DNA of 64,000 nt. Source: Alkalicoccobacillus porphyridii (GTDB lineage: Bacteria; Bacillota; Bacilli; Bacillales; Bacillaceae_D). How positions within the stretch are numbered: the stretch's first letter is position 1; every line of letters begins with the position of its first letter. Both the position numbers and the translations under genes were made by a program. Below are positions 24,994 through 33,896 of this stretch, piece by piece. The DNA lies in NCBI RefSeq assembly GCF_007293315.1, contig NZ_VLXZ01000001.1, forward strand, positions 186,001 through 250,000, in the 5' to 3' direction. The notes below the pieces were generated by a model. It was not told where the DNA came from. It was given only the letters and a program-made list of their open reading frames with translations, and did no database searches.

Positions 24994-26127
24994 TTATTTT
25001 TTAAGTGCACGTTCAAGATCTTCGATTAAATCATCTGGGTCCTCTAACCCAATCGATAATCTAATTAAGCCGTCTGTAATACCTAATTCTTTTCGCCTTT
25101 CTGCTGGAATGGATGCATGAGTCATTTTCGCTGGAACCGATATGAGGCTTTCAACAGCTCCAAGACTTTCTGCTAATGTAAAATAGCTTAAAGAGGATAG
25201 GATTTTGCTTACTCTTTCTTCACTTCCACATTCAAAAGAAAGAATACCTCCACTGCCTCTTGACTGCTTATGATGCAGTTCATAACCAGTGTGTGTTGGG
25301 AGACCCGGGTAATAAACAATGGGTACGGTTGAATGCTGTTGGAGAAATGTTGCTACTTGATTTGCATGACTTTCTATCTCCTCCATTCGTACAGCGAGCG
25401 TTCGAATGCCTCTAATTAAGAGCCAGCTATCCTGTGCTCCTAATACCGCTCCAGTCGCATTTTGTAAAAAACCGATCTCATCTGCCAACGCCTTTGAATG
25501 GACCACAACTAAACCGGCCAATACATCGCTATGCCCGCCTAAATACTTCGTTGCGCTGTGTAGCACGACATCTGCTCCAAGCTGAAGCGGGTTCTGCCAA
25601 TAAGGTGTGGCAAATGTATTATCAACGATTGTTAACAATCCTTTATCCTGTGCCCATTTACTTATGCTAGCTATATCTGTAATCGTTAGTAACGGGTTAG
25701 TTGGCGTCTCAAGAAAAATAGCTTTTGTATTATTTTGAAGAGTTTTTTCGACCTTATTTAAATCTGTTGTATCAACAAAATCAGCTGTAATGCCTTCCTT
25801 CGATAATACATTTACTACAAGCCGGTATGTCCCCCCATATACGTCCTCAGAGAATAAGAGATGATCTCCTTGTGAAAATAGCTTACATACAGTTGTAATG
25901 GCAGCCATACCCGAAGCAAAAGCAAAACCAGCATTCCCATCCTCTAGTTCCGCGATCAGCTTTTCAAGCGCTTCTCGAGTTGGATTCCCTGTTCGAGCAT
26001 ATTCATAATTAAAATCGCCTATACTTTTTTGTTTAAATGTACTCGATAATTGAATGGGAAAGCTGACTCCTCCCGTATGTTGGTCTTGAGGAATCCCTCC
26101 ATGAATGAGCTTTGTTTTCCGTCTCAT
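24994..26127 (-). CDS. mccB: Cystathionine gamma-lyase/homocysteine gamma-lyase MccB
   Basis: A 377-residue trans-sulfuration PLP enzyme. YARTGNPTREALE (about 43-55), FASGMAA, VVDNTFATPYWQNPL, and the lysine loop HSATKYLGGHSDVL (about residue 194) are present; the C-terminal SLGAVESLISVPAKMTH is typical of gamma-lyases. With MccA it converts homocysteine to cysteine by reverse trans-sulfuration. Its ATG overlaps the TGA of mccA (ATGA), so the two are translated together. Confidence 0.9.
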   Translation of the reverse strand: MRRKTKLIHGGIPQDQHTGGVSFPIQLSSTFKQKSIGDFNYEYARTGNPTREALEKLIAELEDGNAGFAFASGMAAITTVCKLFSQGDHLLFSEDVYGGTYRLVVNVLSKEGITADFVDTTDLNKVEKTLQNNTKAIFLETPTNPLLTITDIASISKWAQDKGLLTIVDNTFATPYWQNPLQLGADVVLHSATKYLGGHSDVLAGLVVVHSKALADEIGFLQNATGAVLGAQDSWLLIRGIRTLAVRMEEIESHANQVATFLQQHSTVPIVYYPGLPTHTGYELHHKQSRGSGGILSFECGSEERVSKILSSLSYFTLAESLGAVESLISVPAKMTHASIPAERRKELGITDGLIRLSIGLEDPDDLIEDLERALKK

Positions 26128-27047
26128 ACTTCCTCCTCCTTGTAAATCCCTTTACTTAAATAGCGATCGCTACTGTCCGGAAAGATCGTAACGATATTTG
26201 TGCCTTTAGTCGCTGACTTCGCTTCAAGAAACGCCGCATGAAAGGCAGCACCAGATGAGCTTCCTACAAGCAGACCTTCGTTTCGAGCTAACTGTTCTAC
26301 GGCACGGAATGCGTCCTTATCTGAGACTGTATAAATATGATCAATATCGCTCAGGTCCAAGAATGCTGGAATCTTCTCCATCCCGATACCTTCTGTTTGA
26401 TGTGCTCCTGCTTCTCCTCCATTTAATATTGAACCTTCAGGCTCAACAATCACTGTACGTATGGATTCATTTCTTTCTTTTAAATAGCGTGCCATTCCAG
26501 TAAAAGTACCTCCACTTCCTGCACCAGCTACAAAAATATCTACTTTGCCATCTAATTGAGACCAGATCTCCGGAGCTAATGTTTCATAGTACGTCTTTGG
26601 ATTCACAGGATTCTCAAATTGCATGGGACAGTAGCTATCGGAAATGGTTTTCGATAACGCTCGTGCATATTCAATAGCTCCTTTTATCCCCTGCTCCTTA
26701 GGAGTCCGAATGACTTTTGCCCCAAGAGCCCGTATCAGCTGCACCTTCTCCTGGCTAAAACCTTCGGGAATGATACAGCATATTGAAATAGAAGTCCCTA
26801 CAGCAGCTAGGGCAAGACCAATACCTGTATTGCCCGCCGTTGGTTCAATAATCGTACCGTTTGCTGTAATATGCTTCTCTTGAAGTGCATGATGAATCAA
26901 ATTAATTCCGAGGCGATCCTTGATGCTCCCTCCTGGATTCAAGTATTCTAACTTCGCAAAAATTCTAACGCCCTCTGGCAAAGGCAAATATCGTACTTCA
27001 ATTAACGGGGTGTTCCCAATTAATGTATGAACACTTTGCTTACGCAC
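26124..27047 (-). CDS. mccA: O-acetylserine-dependent cystathionine beta-synthase MccA
   Basis: A 307-residue fold-type II PLP enzyme of the cysteine synthase family. LEYLNPGGSIKDRLG carries the Schiff-base Lys (about residue 43), TAGNTGIGLA the substrate loop, and AGAGSGGTFTGMARYLKE the phosphate cup. The length equals B. subtilis MccA (307) and the gene is coupled to mccB, which supports MccA over CysK. The start is GTG at 27047 with GGGGGG. A GGAATTATATA word on the minus strand in the 114-bp promoter gap resembles the CymR target in B. subtilis, a weak hint of cysteine-dependent repression. Confidence 0.88.
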   Translation of the reverse strand: MRKQSVHTLIGNTPLIEVRYLPLPEGVRIFAKLEYLNPGGSIKDRLGINLIHHALQEKHITANGTIIEPTAGNTGIGLALAAVGTSISICCIIPEGFSQEKVQLIRALGAKVIRTPKEQGIKGAIEYARALSKTISDSYCPMQFENPVNPKTYYETLAPEIWSQLDGKVDIFVAGAGSGGTFTGMARYLKERNESIRTVIVEPEGSILNGGEAGAHQTEGIGMEKIPAFLDLSDIDHIYTVSDKDAFRAVEQLARNEGLLVGSSSGAAFHAAFLEAKSATKGTNIVTIFPDSSDRYLSKGIYKEEEV

Positions 27048-27161
27048 TTACAGCCCCCCTTCACCATACATATATATATAATTCCTATCGTTTTTGTTAC
27101 CTTTTTTGAGATGTAACATACATTAGCTTAATCAGATAGATTATGATTGGTGGGAAGATAC

Positions 27162-27815
27162 ATGAGTAAAGACTTCACAAAGCTTTTCGACATTTGGTCA
27201 GATACGTATGATGAAACCGTGATGGGCACGGATCCACAATACAAACAAGCTTTTGAACATTATGATGAAATTCTTCATGCAGTGGCAGAGCAAGCGGAGG
27301 GACATGTGCTTGAATTTGGCGTAGGAACGGGGAATTTAACGAAGAAGCTGCTCGATAAAGGACTCAACGTAACGGGAGTAGAGCCATCTAGCAAGATGAT
27401 AAAAAAAGCCAAAAGTAAGCTACCTGCTAACTTTCGGTTGTTAAAAGGGGACTTTATGCAATTTCCATCTGTAGGGCATGTGGATACGATTGTTAGCACC
27501 TATGCGTTTCATCACCTCACCGATAAGGAGAAAGCGGTAGCGTTGCAGACATATGCAGAGTTATTACCCTTAAACGGCAAGCTTGTGTTTGCAGATACTA
27601 TTTTTCAATCTGCTCAGGCAAAAAAAGAAATGATTGAGATTGCTAAAAAGAACAATTTTGACCGACTGGCTACGGATCTTGAGACGGAATTTTATACTAC
27701 TTCTGCTGAGTTGATAAATATGTGTAAAACAGCGGGGTTTGACTTTACATTGATACCAAAAAATACATTTGTTCAGCTTTTGATTGCAAAAAAAGTGAGC
27801 ACAGATCAAACGTAA
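27162..27815 (+). CDS. yrrT: YrrT-like SAM-dependent methyltransferase
   Basis: A roughly 217-residue class I methyltransferase. VLEFGVGTGNLTKKLLDKG is the SAM-binding motif I (about 47-65), GVEPSSKMIKKAK motif post-I, and DTIVSTYAFHHLTDKEKA motif IV region. It agrees closely with YrrT, the first gene of the yrrT-mtnN-mccA-mccB operon in B. subtilis. Here it is divergent to mccAB and mtnN is missing from the locus. The start ATG at 27162 has GGTGGGA 6 nt upstream; the longer TTG start would include the SD. Confidence 0.85.
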   Translation: MSKDFTKLFDIWSDTYDETVMGTDPQYKQAFEHYDEILHAVAEQAEGHVLEFGVGTGNLTKKLLDKGLNVTGVEPSSKMIKKAKSKLPANFRLLKGDFMQFPSVGHVDTIVSTYAFHHLTDKEKAVALQTYAELLPLNGKLVFADTIFQSAQAKKEMIEIAKKNNFDRLATDLETEFYTTSAELINMCKTAGFDFTLIPKNTFVQLLIAKKVSTDQT

Positions 27816-27934
27816 GCATGATCACAGCCGAAGAAACCTTTCCTATTATAAAAGTTTAAAAACATACTAAGAAGCAAAGCTGAACAATGTTTGTTAAGCT
27901 TTATTATTGTAAATACGTATTACTACTTCGAACG

Positions 27935-28264
27935 CTTACCGCGGGAGTACCTGAGCTAACTCGACTACATCGATTTAGCTCAATGTACCTTTTCATCGAG
28001 ACCACTGAAAAACGATCTTTATAAGACTGAGAACGTTCTTCAATTGTTTAAGTCAGAACACTAGCGGAAGGAGAAACCGTAGACTCCTGCGGAACAGAAC
28101 GAGTCTGAAGACATTGAAGTGGTGGTTTTCCACTCAATGGCTGAGGCCGTTCCCGCGGAAAGCGTAGGTTCTCCTGTAGCGGCGCCATTCAGCTCATTCT
28201 TACGACTCTTTCAATGGTCTCCTTTTCATCCCGCAGGTGTCAGCCCTCCGTTTTCGTCCGCTTA
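27935..28264 (+). repeat. Dispersed palindromic repeat, copy D
   Basis: The core 27998-28221 is bounded by GAGACCACTGAAAAA and CTCTTTCAATGGTCTC. The left outer arm has CGCTTACCGCGGGAGTACCTG, the right outer arm TTTTCATCCCGCAGGTGTC...CGTCCGCTTA. The tip hairpin has decayed (CCACTCAATGG). It lies between the convergent genes yrrT and the M20 amidohydrolase; the remaining bases there show no gene. Confidence 0.85.
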
Positions 28265-28443
28265 GTGGTTAGCAGGCATCACGTTTGTGACAAATGACCA
28301 ACTCATACTATAAATGGATTTTTTCACTTCAATAGTTAAGGGCAGGGTCGTGGATTGCGTAACATTCCTCTAAAGCGGCATTGTTCTTCGCTTTATCTTT
28401 AAGTTATCGTTCTTTGTATTAATGTCTCAGTCTCTAGCTATTT

Positions 28444-29625
28444 TTAATCTCTAAAACCTACATACTCCTCTACAATCGCTAAGAACATTTTGCCGATCTC
28501 ATGCAGGGCATCTTCATCAAAGTCAAATCGAGGATGGTGGTGGGGAAATTGTGTATGCTCCTCGTCTGTTCGTCCGCCAACGTGGAAGAAAACGCCTGGT
28601 TTTTCCTTCAGATAATAAGCAAAATCTTCTCCTCCTAAGATCGGAGCGACAATAATCGGAACATCCTCTCCAAGATGCTTCTTTGTGATCTCTCTAACTT
28701 TTGCCGTCTCCGCTTCATCATTTACGAGTGCAGGATAGCCACGCGTGTACTCATATTGGTAGCTCGCGTGAGATGCATGACACAAACCTTCAACAATACG
28801 TTCGATCTCTCCCTCTATAAAAATCCTTGTATCAGGATTGTATGTACGAACAGTCCCCTCAATTTTTGCAGTATCTGCAATGACATTAAATGCGGTTCCC
28901 GATTGAAATACCCCTACGGTTACCACAGCAGGATCAATAGGATTTACCCGTCTACTAACAATTTGCTGTAGATAATTAACGATTTGACTACCTAAAGCAA
29001 TTGAATCAACCGTTGTATGAGGTTTCGCCCCATGTCCGCCTTTTCCTTGAATCTGAATTGAAAATGTATCAGCTGCTGCCATAACAGCTCCTTCTCTTAT
29101 AGCAACTTTGCCTAAAGGAATATCTGAGGATACATGTGCACCAAATACTTTCTCTACTCCATCCAGTGCTCCTGCCTCAATCATCGACTTTGCCCCTCCT
29201 GGAATCAGCTCTTCCGCATGTTGAAAGATAAGCACAATGGTTCCTTTTAGACGGTGTGTTTCTGATGAAAGAACCTTCGCTACCCCAAGTAAAGCTGAAG
29301 CGTGACCATCATGTCCGCAAGCATGCATCACTCCATCTACCTCAGATCGATAAGGGACATCATTCTGTTCTTGTATCGGTAATGCATCAAAATCAGCTCG
29401 TAGCGCAATCACTGGACCTGCTTTATCCCCACGTATATAGGCTAGAACCCCATTTCCACCAACATTCGTTATGACCTCTAAGCCAAACCCCTTCAGAGTC
29501 TCTGCAATATAAGCAGCCGTTTTTGTTTCTTGAAAAGATAGCTCTGGATGCTGATGGAAATACCTTCTCCAATTTATTACCTGTTCTTTTTCCTCTTTCA
29601 GTTTATTAACTAATGATTCTGTCAA
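28444..29625 (-). CDS. M20-family amidohydrolase (N-acyl-amino acid deacylase type)
   Basis: About 393 residues. The metal-ligand regions are ALRADFDALPIQE (about 72-84), MHACGHDGHAS (Cys/His ligands, about 98-108), the catalytic Glu in QHAEELIPGGAK, and His in GAHVSS. The dimerisation part (GKGGHGAKPHTTVDSIALGSQIV) is also complete. This is the AmhX/YhaA/N-acetyldiaminopimelate-deacetylase-like group, which releases amino acids from N-acyl or indole conjugates; the substrate is open. The start is TTG at 29625, placed by GGAGG with 8-nt spacing; an ATG upstream overlaps nothing useful. Confidence 0.82.
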   Translation of the reverse strand: MTESLVNKLKEEKEQVINWRRYFHQHPELSFQETKTAAYIAETLKGFGLEVITNVGGNGVLAYIRGDKAGPVIALRADFDALPIQEQNDVPYRSEVDGVMHACGHDGHASALLGVAKVLSSETHRLKGTIVLIFQHAEELIPGGAKSMIEAGALDGVEKVFGAHVSSDIPLGKVAIREGAVMAAADTFSIQIQGKGGHGAKPHTTVDSIALGSQIVNYLQQIVSRRVNPIDPAVVTVGVFQSGTAFNVIADTAKIEGTVRTYNPDTRIFIEGEIERIVEGLCHASHASYQYEYTRGYPALVNDEAETAKVREITKKHLGEDVPIIVAPILGGEDFAYYLKEKPGVFFHVGGRTDEEHTQFPHHHPRFDFDEDALHEIGKMFLAIVEEYVGFRD

Positions 29626-29786
29626 TTTAACTTCCTCCTCTATCAAATGATATTCCTATATCGTACGAAGTTACTCTTATTTTGTCCAATTAAAGGTTTT
29701 AATTCATACTTTACATATAGGAATAGATTGTTTAATATGAATACAAAATAATCGGATAGTATATATTAAAAGGAGGATTAAGACGA

Positions 29787-29960
29787 GTGGGAAAACTTGA
29801 GGATGCCGTTGAAATCAGAAAACAACAACTCATTTCTAGGCTTTTGAAGCACCATATCTATAAACAGGATGGACATCAGTTGTATGAATTAACTCTCTCT
29901 GAAATAGAAAGAGTCTATTCAGCACTCTATAAACCTCTTAACGACAAAAAGCTAGGATAA
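29787..29960 (+). CDS. FbpA-like small protein (57 aa)
   Basis: The stretch IRKQQLISRLLKHHIYKQDG, then HQLYELTLSEIERVYSAL, gives the FbpA pattern (LI..LI..GIYK...QLYELTLSELE) even more closely than the copy at 18472. The start is GTG at 29787 with AGGAGGATT 10 nt upstream. It is a single gene between a divergent M20 amidohydrolase and a convergent methyltransferase, followed by a shared terminator. No Fur box is seen. It may be an RNA chaperone-like helper as proposed for FbpA-C in B. subtilis; this is inference. Confidence 0.75.
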   Translation: MGKLEDAVEIRKQQLISRLLKHHIYKQDGHQLYELTLSEIERVYSALYKPLNDKKLG

Positions 29961-29986
29961 AAGAGAATCCGTCACTGCTTTTTAAC

Positions 29987-30036
29987 AAAAAATAGCCGAA
30001 TGATTTGGTTAAACCAACAATCATTCGGCTATTTTT
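29987..30036. terminator. Bidirectional terminator
   Basis: Arms AAAAATAGCCGAATGAT and ATCATTCGGCTATTTTT (perfect) serve both the FbpA-like gene (+) and the methyltransferase gene (-) that end on either side. Confidence 0.9.
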
Positions 30037-30054
30037 ATCGCTATGTCCAAGGCT

Positions 30055-30840
30055 CTAAGTCAGTCTGCGCGCTTCTAAGACAAATGTTTTTGGAATACCC
30101 TTATCAAATGTGTCACTTGAAAGATTCGGTTCTTCCACCAGCTTAGTGATAGCTAGTCCACTTTGGGCTGCAGAAGTTACGATTTCACCGAGTGTCCATT
30201 GTCTCAGCAAGACCACAGGTGCTTGCTCTTCCCCATATTTTGAAAAAGCAACCTCCTGCTGTTTTAACTCTGTATCAAAGTAATTACCGGTTACTTTATG
30301 CTTACGTACCTTTGCGGTGCTTCCTCTAGAGGTAATTAGTTTTGTAGAAACTGGATGAAAGTCTCTAATGATACATTTACCCTCTGGCTTTAACATGGAG
30401 CGAATCATCTTAAAAAAGGGAAGTAAATCATCAAAATAATGTAATATCCCCATTTCCGCAAATACAATGTCGTAGAGATTTTCACCTTTAGCGGACAGGT
30501 TTAAGACATCGTCTAGTTGATAGTTGATGTTTACACTTGCCGCTTCCGCTAGCTCAAGTGCGTAGCGACGGTTGCCTTCAGAGAAATCTACTACCGTTAC
30601 ATCAGCCCCAAGTATGGCTAATGGAACGGCCTTGGTTCCATTTGATCCCATTAGATTCAAAATCCTTTTGTTGGTTACTGGTCCCAAATGCACTAATAAT
30701 GTACTAAGCATTTGCTCTGGTTTTTTGACAATTCTACTAGCAGCCTCTTCTGGCGTACCAAACCGTTTAATCCATGCTTGATACGATTCTTCATTCCATG
30801 CTTGCTTGTTCTTTTCTGAGTGGTGCTCATTGTCTGTCAT
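30055..30840 (-). CDS. Class I SAM-dependent methyltransferase
   Basis: A roughly 261-residue protein. LNLMGSNGTKAVPLAILGADVTVVDFS carries the SAM-binding loop (Gly-rich NLMGSNG variant, about 61-75) and the acidic VVDFS strand end; FAEMGILHYFDDLLPFF is the motif IV region. It resembles generic Bacillus small-molecule methyltransferases whose targets are unknown. The start ATG at 30840 follows AGG at 8 nt; an upstream GTG overlaps the SD. It starts 33 bp after the acetyltransferase gene and probably forms an operon with it. Confidence 0.7.
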   Translation of the reverse strand: MTDNEHHSEKNKQAWNEESYQAWIKRFGTPEEAASRIVKKPEQMLSTLLVHLGPVTNKRILNLMGSNGTKAVPLAILGADVTVVDFSEGNRRYALELAEAASVNINYQLDDVLNLSAKGENLYDIVFAEMGILHYFDDLLPFFKMIRSMLKPEGKCIIRDFHPVSTKLITSRGSTAKVRKHKVTGNYFDTELKQQEVAFSKYGEEQAPVVLLRQWTLGEIVTSAAQSGLAITKLVEEPNLSSDTFDKGIPKTFVLEARRLT

Positions 30841-30872
30841 GATTTTCACCTAATTCTATGATTAAACTGTAG

Positions 30873-31445
30873 CTATGTTAAGTCTTTAATTAAATGATCA
30901 TATGGATGCCCATACAACTGAAATTCATTGGCTAACAAAAAACCGAAGCGATCATATAACCGTTTTGCTTTCACATTATTTTTATCTACATTTAGGGAAA
31001 GCTGAGTATAGCCTTTACCAATTGCTTCTTCTTCAATAGCTTCAATGAGCATACTACCTATTTTTTGATTACGAAAATCTTCAGCAACTGCAATTGAATC
31101 AATGTAAAACTCATTCTCCATTGCTTCAGGTTGAATGGTTGGAGCTTCAACGTTAAACCACTCTGCTACTTGCATACTAAAGTTATGATCATAATAATGA
31201 GCATCCTCATAATGATAAACAATGGCAATGGCTGCAATTTGACCTTCCAGCTCACTTAAAAGAAAGTTATGGTAGCTGAATCGATTTCCTTCTTTTTGAA
31301 ATAAGGATGCAAGAAAATCCAAGTATCTTTCTTTCGGGGTTTCACGAATGGATGCTAGATCAAGGGTTTCAAGTATACTATAGGTTAATTCGTTGATCTG
31401 TCGTATATCCTCTTCATTTTCAGTCTCGGTCGCAAACCGTATCAT
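30873..31445 (-). CDS. GNAT-family N-acetyltransferase
   Basis: A 190-residue protein with the GNAT motif A DSIAVAEDFRNQKIGSMLIEAIEE (about 118-141; acetyl-CoA pyrophosphate loop RNQKIGS) and the C-terminal VDKNNVKAKRLYDRFGF. The acceptor is unknown. The start ATG has a TGGAGG site. It probably forms an operon with the methyltransferase downstream. No terminator separates them. Confidence 0.8.
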   Translation of the reverse strand: MIRFATETENEEDIRQINELTYSILETLDLASIRETPKERYLDFLASLFQKEGNRFSYHNFLLSELEGQIAAIAIVYHYEDAHYYDHNFSMQVAEWFNVEAPTIQPEAMENEFYIDSIAVAEDFRNQKIGSMLIEAIEEEAIGKGYTQLSLNVDKNNVKAKRLYDRFGFLLANEFQLYGHPYDHLIKDLT

Positions 31446-31593
31446 GATATGCCTCCATCATTCAAATTAATTATTTGATTTCCAAGCTACCTTCTATTGT
31501 GAACAAACGATAGAAGAGCTATTTCCGTTATTATATGCAAAAAAAGAATGCTTGACCACTATTTGTCCTTATCAACTAAAATAATAAATACAA

Positions 31594-31631
31594 GAAAAAA
31601 GACTAAGCAGGACGAAGGTTCTTGCTTAGTC
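31594..31631 (-). terminator. Terminator of the sortase gene
   Basis: Arms GACTAAGCA and TGCTTAGTC with a 13-nt loop, followed by six Ts on the minus strand. It overlaps the last bases before the sortase stop. Confidence 0.8.
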
Positions 31632-31639
31632 TCATAGAT

Positions 31640-32659
31640 TTATTCACTTGTTCCAACCATTTCAGATGGATCAGATTCCTGGCCATATAGATCAACCGTT
31701 GTCACATAATACGTATCTGCCCTGCCACCCTCAGGCAACGAGAAGCTTTTTCGTTCGTGAGCTGACAGACTTTCAACATGTTCAAACTGATCATCTTCCA
31801 TTTCACGATAAATCCGGTATCCGGCAACATGTTCCTCTCTAACGGCATGCCATGTTAGAAAAGCACCCTGCACTACTACATTATCCGGCGATTCGGGAGG
31901 ATCAACATCAAGCTCGATCTCTTCCTCAACAAGCTCTGCATACACAACAAGGCGCTCCTCGTGAGTTCCTTCATCTCGGTTAAATGTCCCAGAGCACGTA
32001 ATCAAATTAAGATTTCTAGTATTCGCTGCACCAAATATATCTTGGATGGGTGCATTGCTTCTGTCGTAGCTCTCTTGATATTTGACTTCAAAAGTAAGCT
32101 CTTGTCCGTCCTGATCCTCAATAATAATTTCGTCTCCTTCAACTAAGTCTTCTAAGTCAAAGAAAACGGCCGGTCCTGTTCTACTGTCAACGTGACCAGC
32201 CATAACAGAATTTCCAATCGCACCTGGATTAGTTCCAGGTTCAAACCACCCTACACCATCTACATCCTCTGGAACGCCCATTTGCCCATTTTCTAGGATA
32301 CCCACATCTTCTATATCAGCATCTACTCCAATGGAGGGTATACGAATGTGTGCTGGTGTCACACCTTGATTGCGTTGTTCTTCTTGTTGTTTAATTTGAG
32401 ATTGAATGGCCTCTGCCTCTTCAACCACAGCTGTATCTAGAAAAGTAAACTCGGCATCAGAATCCTCATTTTGAATTACATTTTCTTCTTCAGACGGTGG
32501 CTCTAAATCAACTGTTTCAGAGGTGGTATTCTCACTTTCATCACTACCAACTACCATAGTAGATAGATCTAATGTGCCACCTGATGTTGAGGCTGTGCTG
32601 AAAGCCACTAAACCGATTAACAAAATACCTATAGTTAAAAAGGAAGTTAGCCATTTCAT
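31640..32659 (-). CDS. Class D/F-type sortase with a C-terminal fibronectin-III-like domain
   Basis: A 339-residue exported protein: N-terminal signal/anchor (FLTIGILLIGLVAF, 6-20), an acidic Ser/Glu-rich spacer (25-95), the sortase domain (about 100-248) and an FN3-like domain (about 255-335). The sortase triad is visible: His in NSVMAGHVDSR, Cys in LNLITCSGTF and Arg in HEERLVVYAEL. The tail PPESPDNVVVQGAFLTWHAV...VAGYRIYRE...YYVTTVDLYGQES is a classic FN3 strand pattern. Such sortases process surface proteins or act as extracellular transpeptidases. No LPXTG substrate is encoded nearby. The ribosome site is weak. Confidence 0.8.
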   Translation of the reverse strand: MKWLTSFLTIGILLIGLVAFSTASTSGGTLDLSTMVVGSDESENTTSETVDLEPPSEEENVIQNEDSDAEFTFLDTAVVEEAEAIQSQIKQQEEQRNQGVTPAHIRIPSIGVDADIEDVGILENGQMGVPEDVDGVGWFEPGTNPGAIGNSVMAGHVDSRTGPAVFFDLEDLVEGDEIIIEDQDGQELTFEVKYQESYDRSNAPIQDIFGAANTRNLNLITCSGTFNRDEGTHEERLVVYAELVEEEIELDVDPPESPDNVVVQGAFLTWHAVREEHVAGYRIYREMEDDQFEHVESLSAHERKSFSLPEGGRADTYYVTTVDLYGQESDPSEMVGTSE

Positions 32660-32809
32660 CTCATTTCAACTCACTTTATCCCATCTATTTTTGTTCTTCT
32701 CTCTTACAGTTTAATCTAGTTCATATACCTAGGTAACGAGAAGTTCGGGTATTGGGATCATTATTTTTAAAAATAATGATGAATAAAAAAAGAAATGAGG
32801 GATAAAAAG

Positions 32810-33175
32810 GAGGTCAATGAAAAAATTATCTAGAATTGAGCTCCTTTGCACCGCTACAGGAGAAACCTACGCTTTCCACGGGAACGGCCTCAGCCCTTGA
32901 AGTGGAAGTGCGCCACTTCAATGTCTTCAGACGCGTTCTGTTCCGTAGGAGTCTCCAGTTTCTCCTTCTGCTCATGTTCCCGATCAGACAAATGACCAAC
33001 ATTCCTATCTAAGGAAATAAGGATTGTCATTTGTTGATAAGAAGATTCACTATCATATAAAGCTTCCTTTGCAGTGACCTCGATATAAAGGTTCAATAAG
33101 ATAAATCCACGTAGTCGGGTTAGCTCATTACCTTGCCTCGGGTAAGTGCCCCCATTTTCGGAAGCGGTAGCCGAA
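32810..33175 (-). repeat. Dispersed palindromic repeat, copy E (inverted, variant arm)
   Basis: Read in reverse orientation. The core starts GGAGGTCAATGAAAAA, has the reverse-complement of the common block (ACGGGAACGGCCTCAGCCC), a tip hairpin GAAGTGG/CCACTTC, and ends GCAGTGACCTC near 33081. One arm (about 32985-33070) is unrelated to copies B-D and F but shared with the fragment at 6590. The right outer arm (33082-33175) contains GTGCCCCCATTTTCGG. It lies in the 640-bp gap between ssuE and the sortase gene; the bases 32660-32809 hold only AT-rich DNA. Confidence 0.8.
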
Positions 33176-33261
33176 GAAACCTAACATTTTCCGTCCTCTA
33201 TCTCTTTACATCAATGTCATTTACACATAAGCATGGACTCTATTTGTTATAATCTTACGTT

Positions 33262-33305
33262 AAAAAAAGTGGGCAAGGTCATCGATGACCTTGCCCACTT
33301 TTTTA
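33262..33305 (-). terminator. Terminator of the flavin reductase gene
   Basis: Perfect stem AAGTGGGCAAGGTCATCGAT / its complement (about 19 bp, minimal loop) with A and T tracts on both sides; it touches the stop codon at 33303. Confidence 0.9.
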
Positions 33306-33836
33306 TTTTTCATTTAATTCTTCACAAGCAAGCTTTAATACTCCGTCAATTCTTTCTTGAATGTCAGACGAAATAATAAATTGTTCCTGGTCTGCTCGCT
33401 CAATATGAGAATCTAGTACATACGCACCGCTAAGAATATTAGTTGCTCCTAAAGAGGACAAGACTGGCTTAAGTGCATAATCAATGGTTAACAAATGACC
33501 AAAAGATCCTCCTAGTACAAGGGGCAACAATGTTTTTCCCTCTAATCCTTTTTGCGGTAGAAGGTCTAGATAGGTTTTTAGAATGCCTGAATAGGCAGCC
33601 TTATAAACAGGTGTTATCACAACAACCAACGAGGCTTGCTCCACCTTTACGTTAGCTTCCTTGATGGCTTCACTTGCAAAATTCGCATGAATCAAATCCT
33701 CGGCTGGTAGCTCATGTACAAAGATAGAATCCACATGGTGTCCCTCTTCTTTAAAGGCAGCCTCAGACTTTTGATGAAGAGCCTTTAATCTGGAACGCTG
33801 ACTGTTCCCTCCATAAATAATTGTCACATTAGCCAT
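33303..33836 (-). CDS. NADPH-dependent FMN reductase, SsuE-like
   Basis: A 177-residue flavodoxin-fold reductase. The FMN phosphate loop is YGGNSQRSRL (8-17), and VVVITPVYKAAYSGILKTYLDLLPQKGLEGKTLLPLVLGGSFGHLL is the SsuE/MsuE signature. SsuE supplies reduced FMN to alkanesulfonate monooxygenase; no monooxygenase or transporter of that pathway is adjacent, so its partner is unknown. The start ATG has an AAAGGAGAG site. Single gene. Confidence 0.8.
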   Translation of the reverse strand: MANVTIIYGGNSQRSRLKALHQKSEAAFKEEGHHVDSIFVHELPAEDLIHANFASEAIKEANVKVEQASLVVVITPVYKAAYSGILKTYLDLLPQKGLEGKTLLPLVLGGSFGHLLTIDYALKPVLSSLGATNILSGAYVLDSHIERADQEQFIISSDIQERIDGVLKLACEELNEK

Positions 33837-33896
33837 TACAATCTCTCCTTTCTACGTATGTACATCCTTATGTACTCTTCTTAGCTATACATCATA

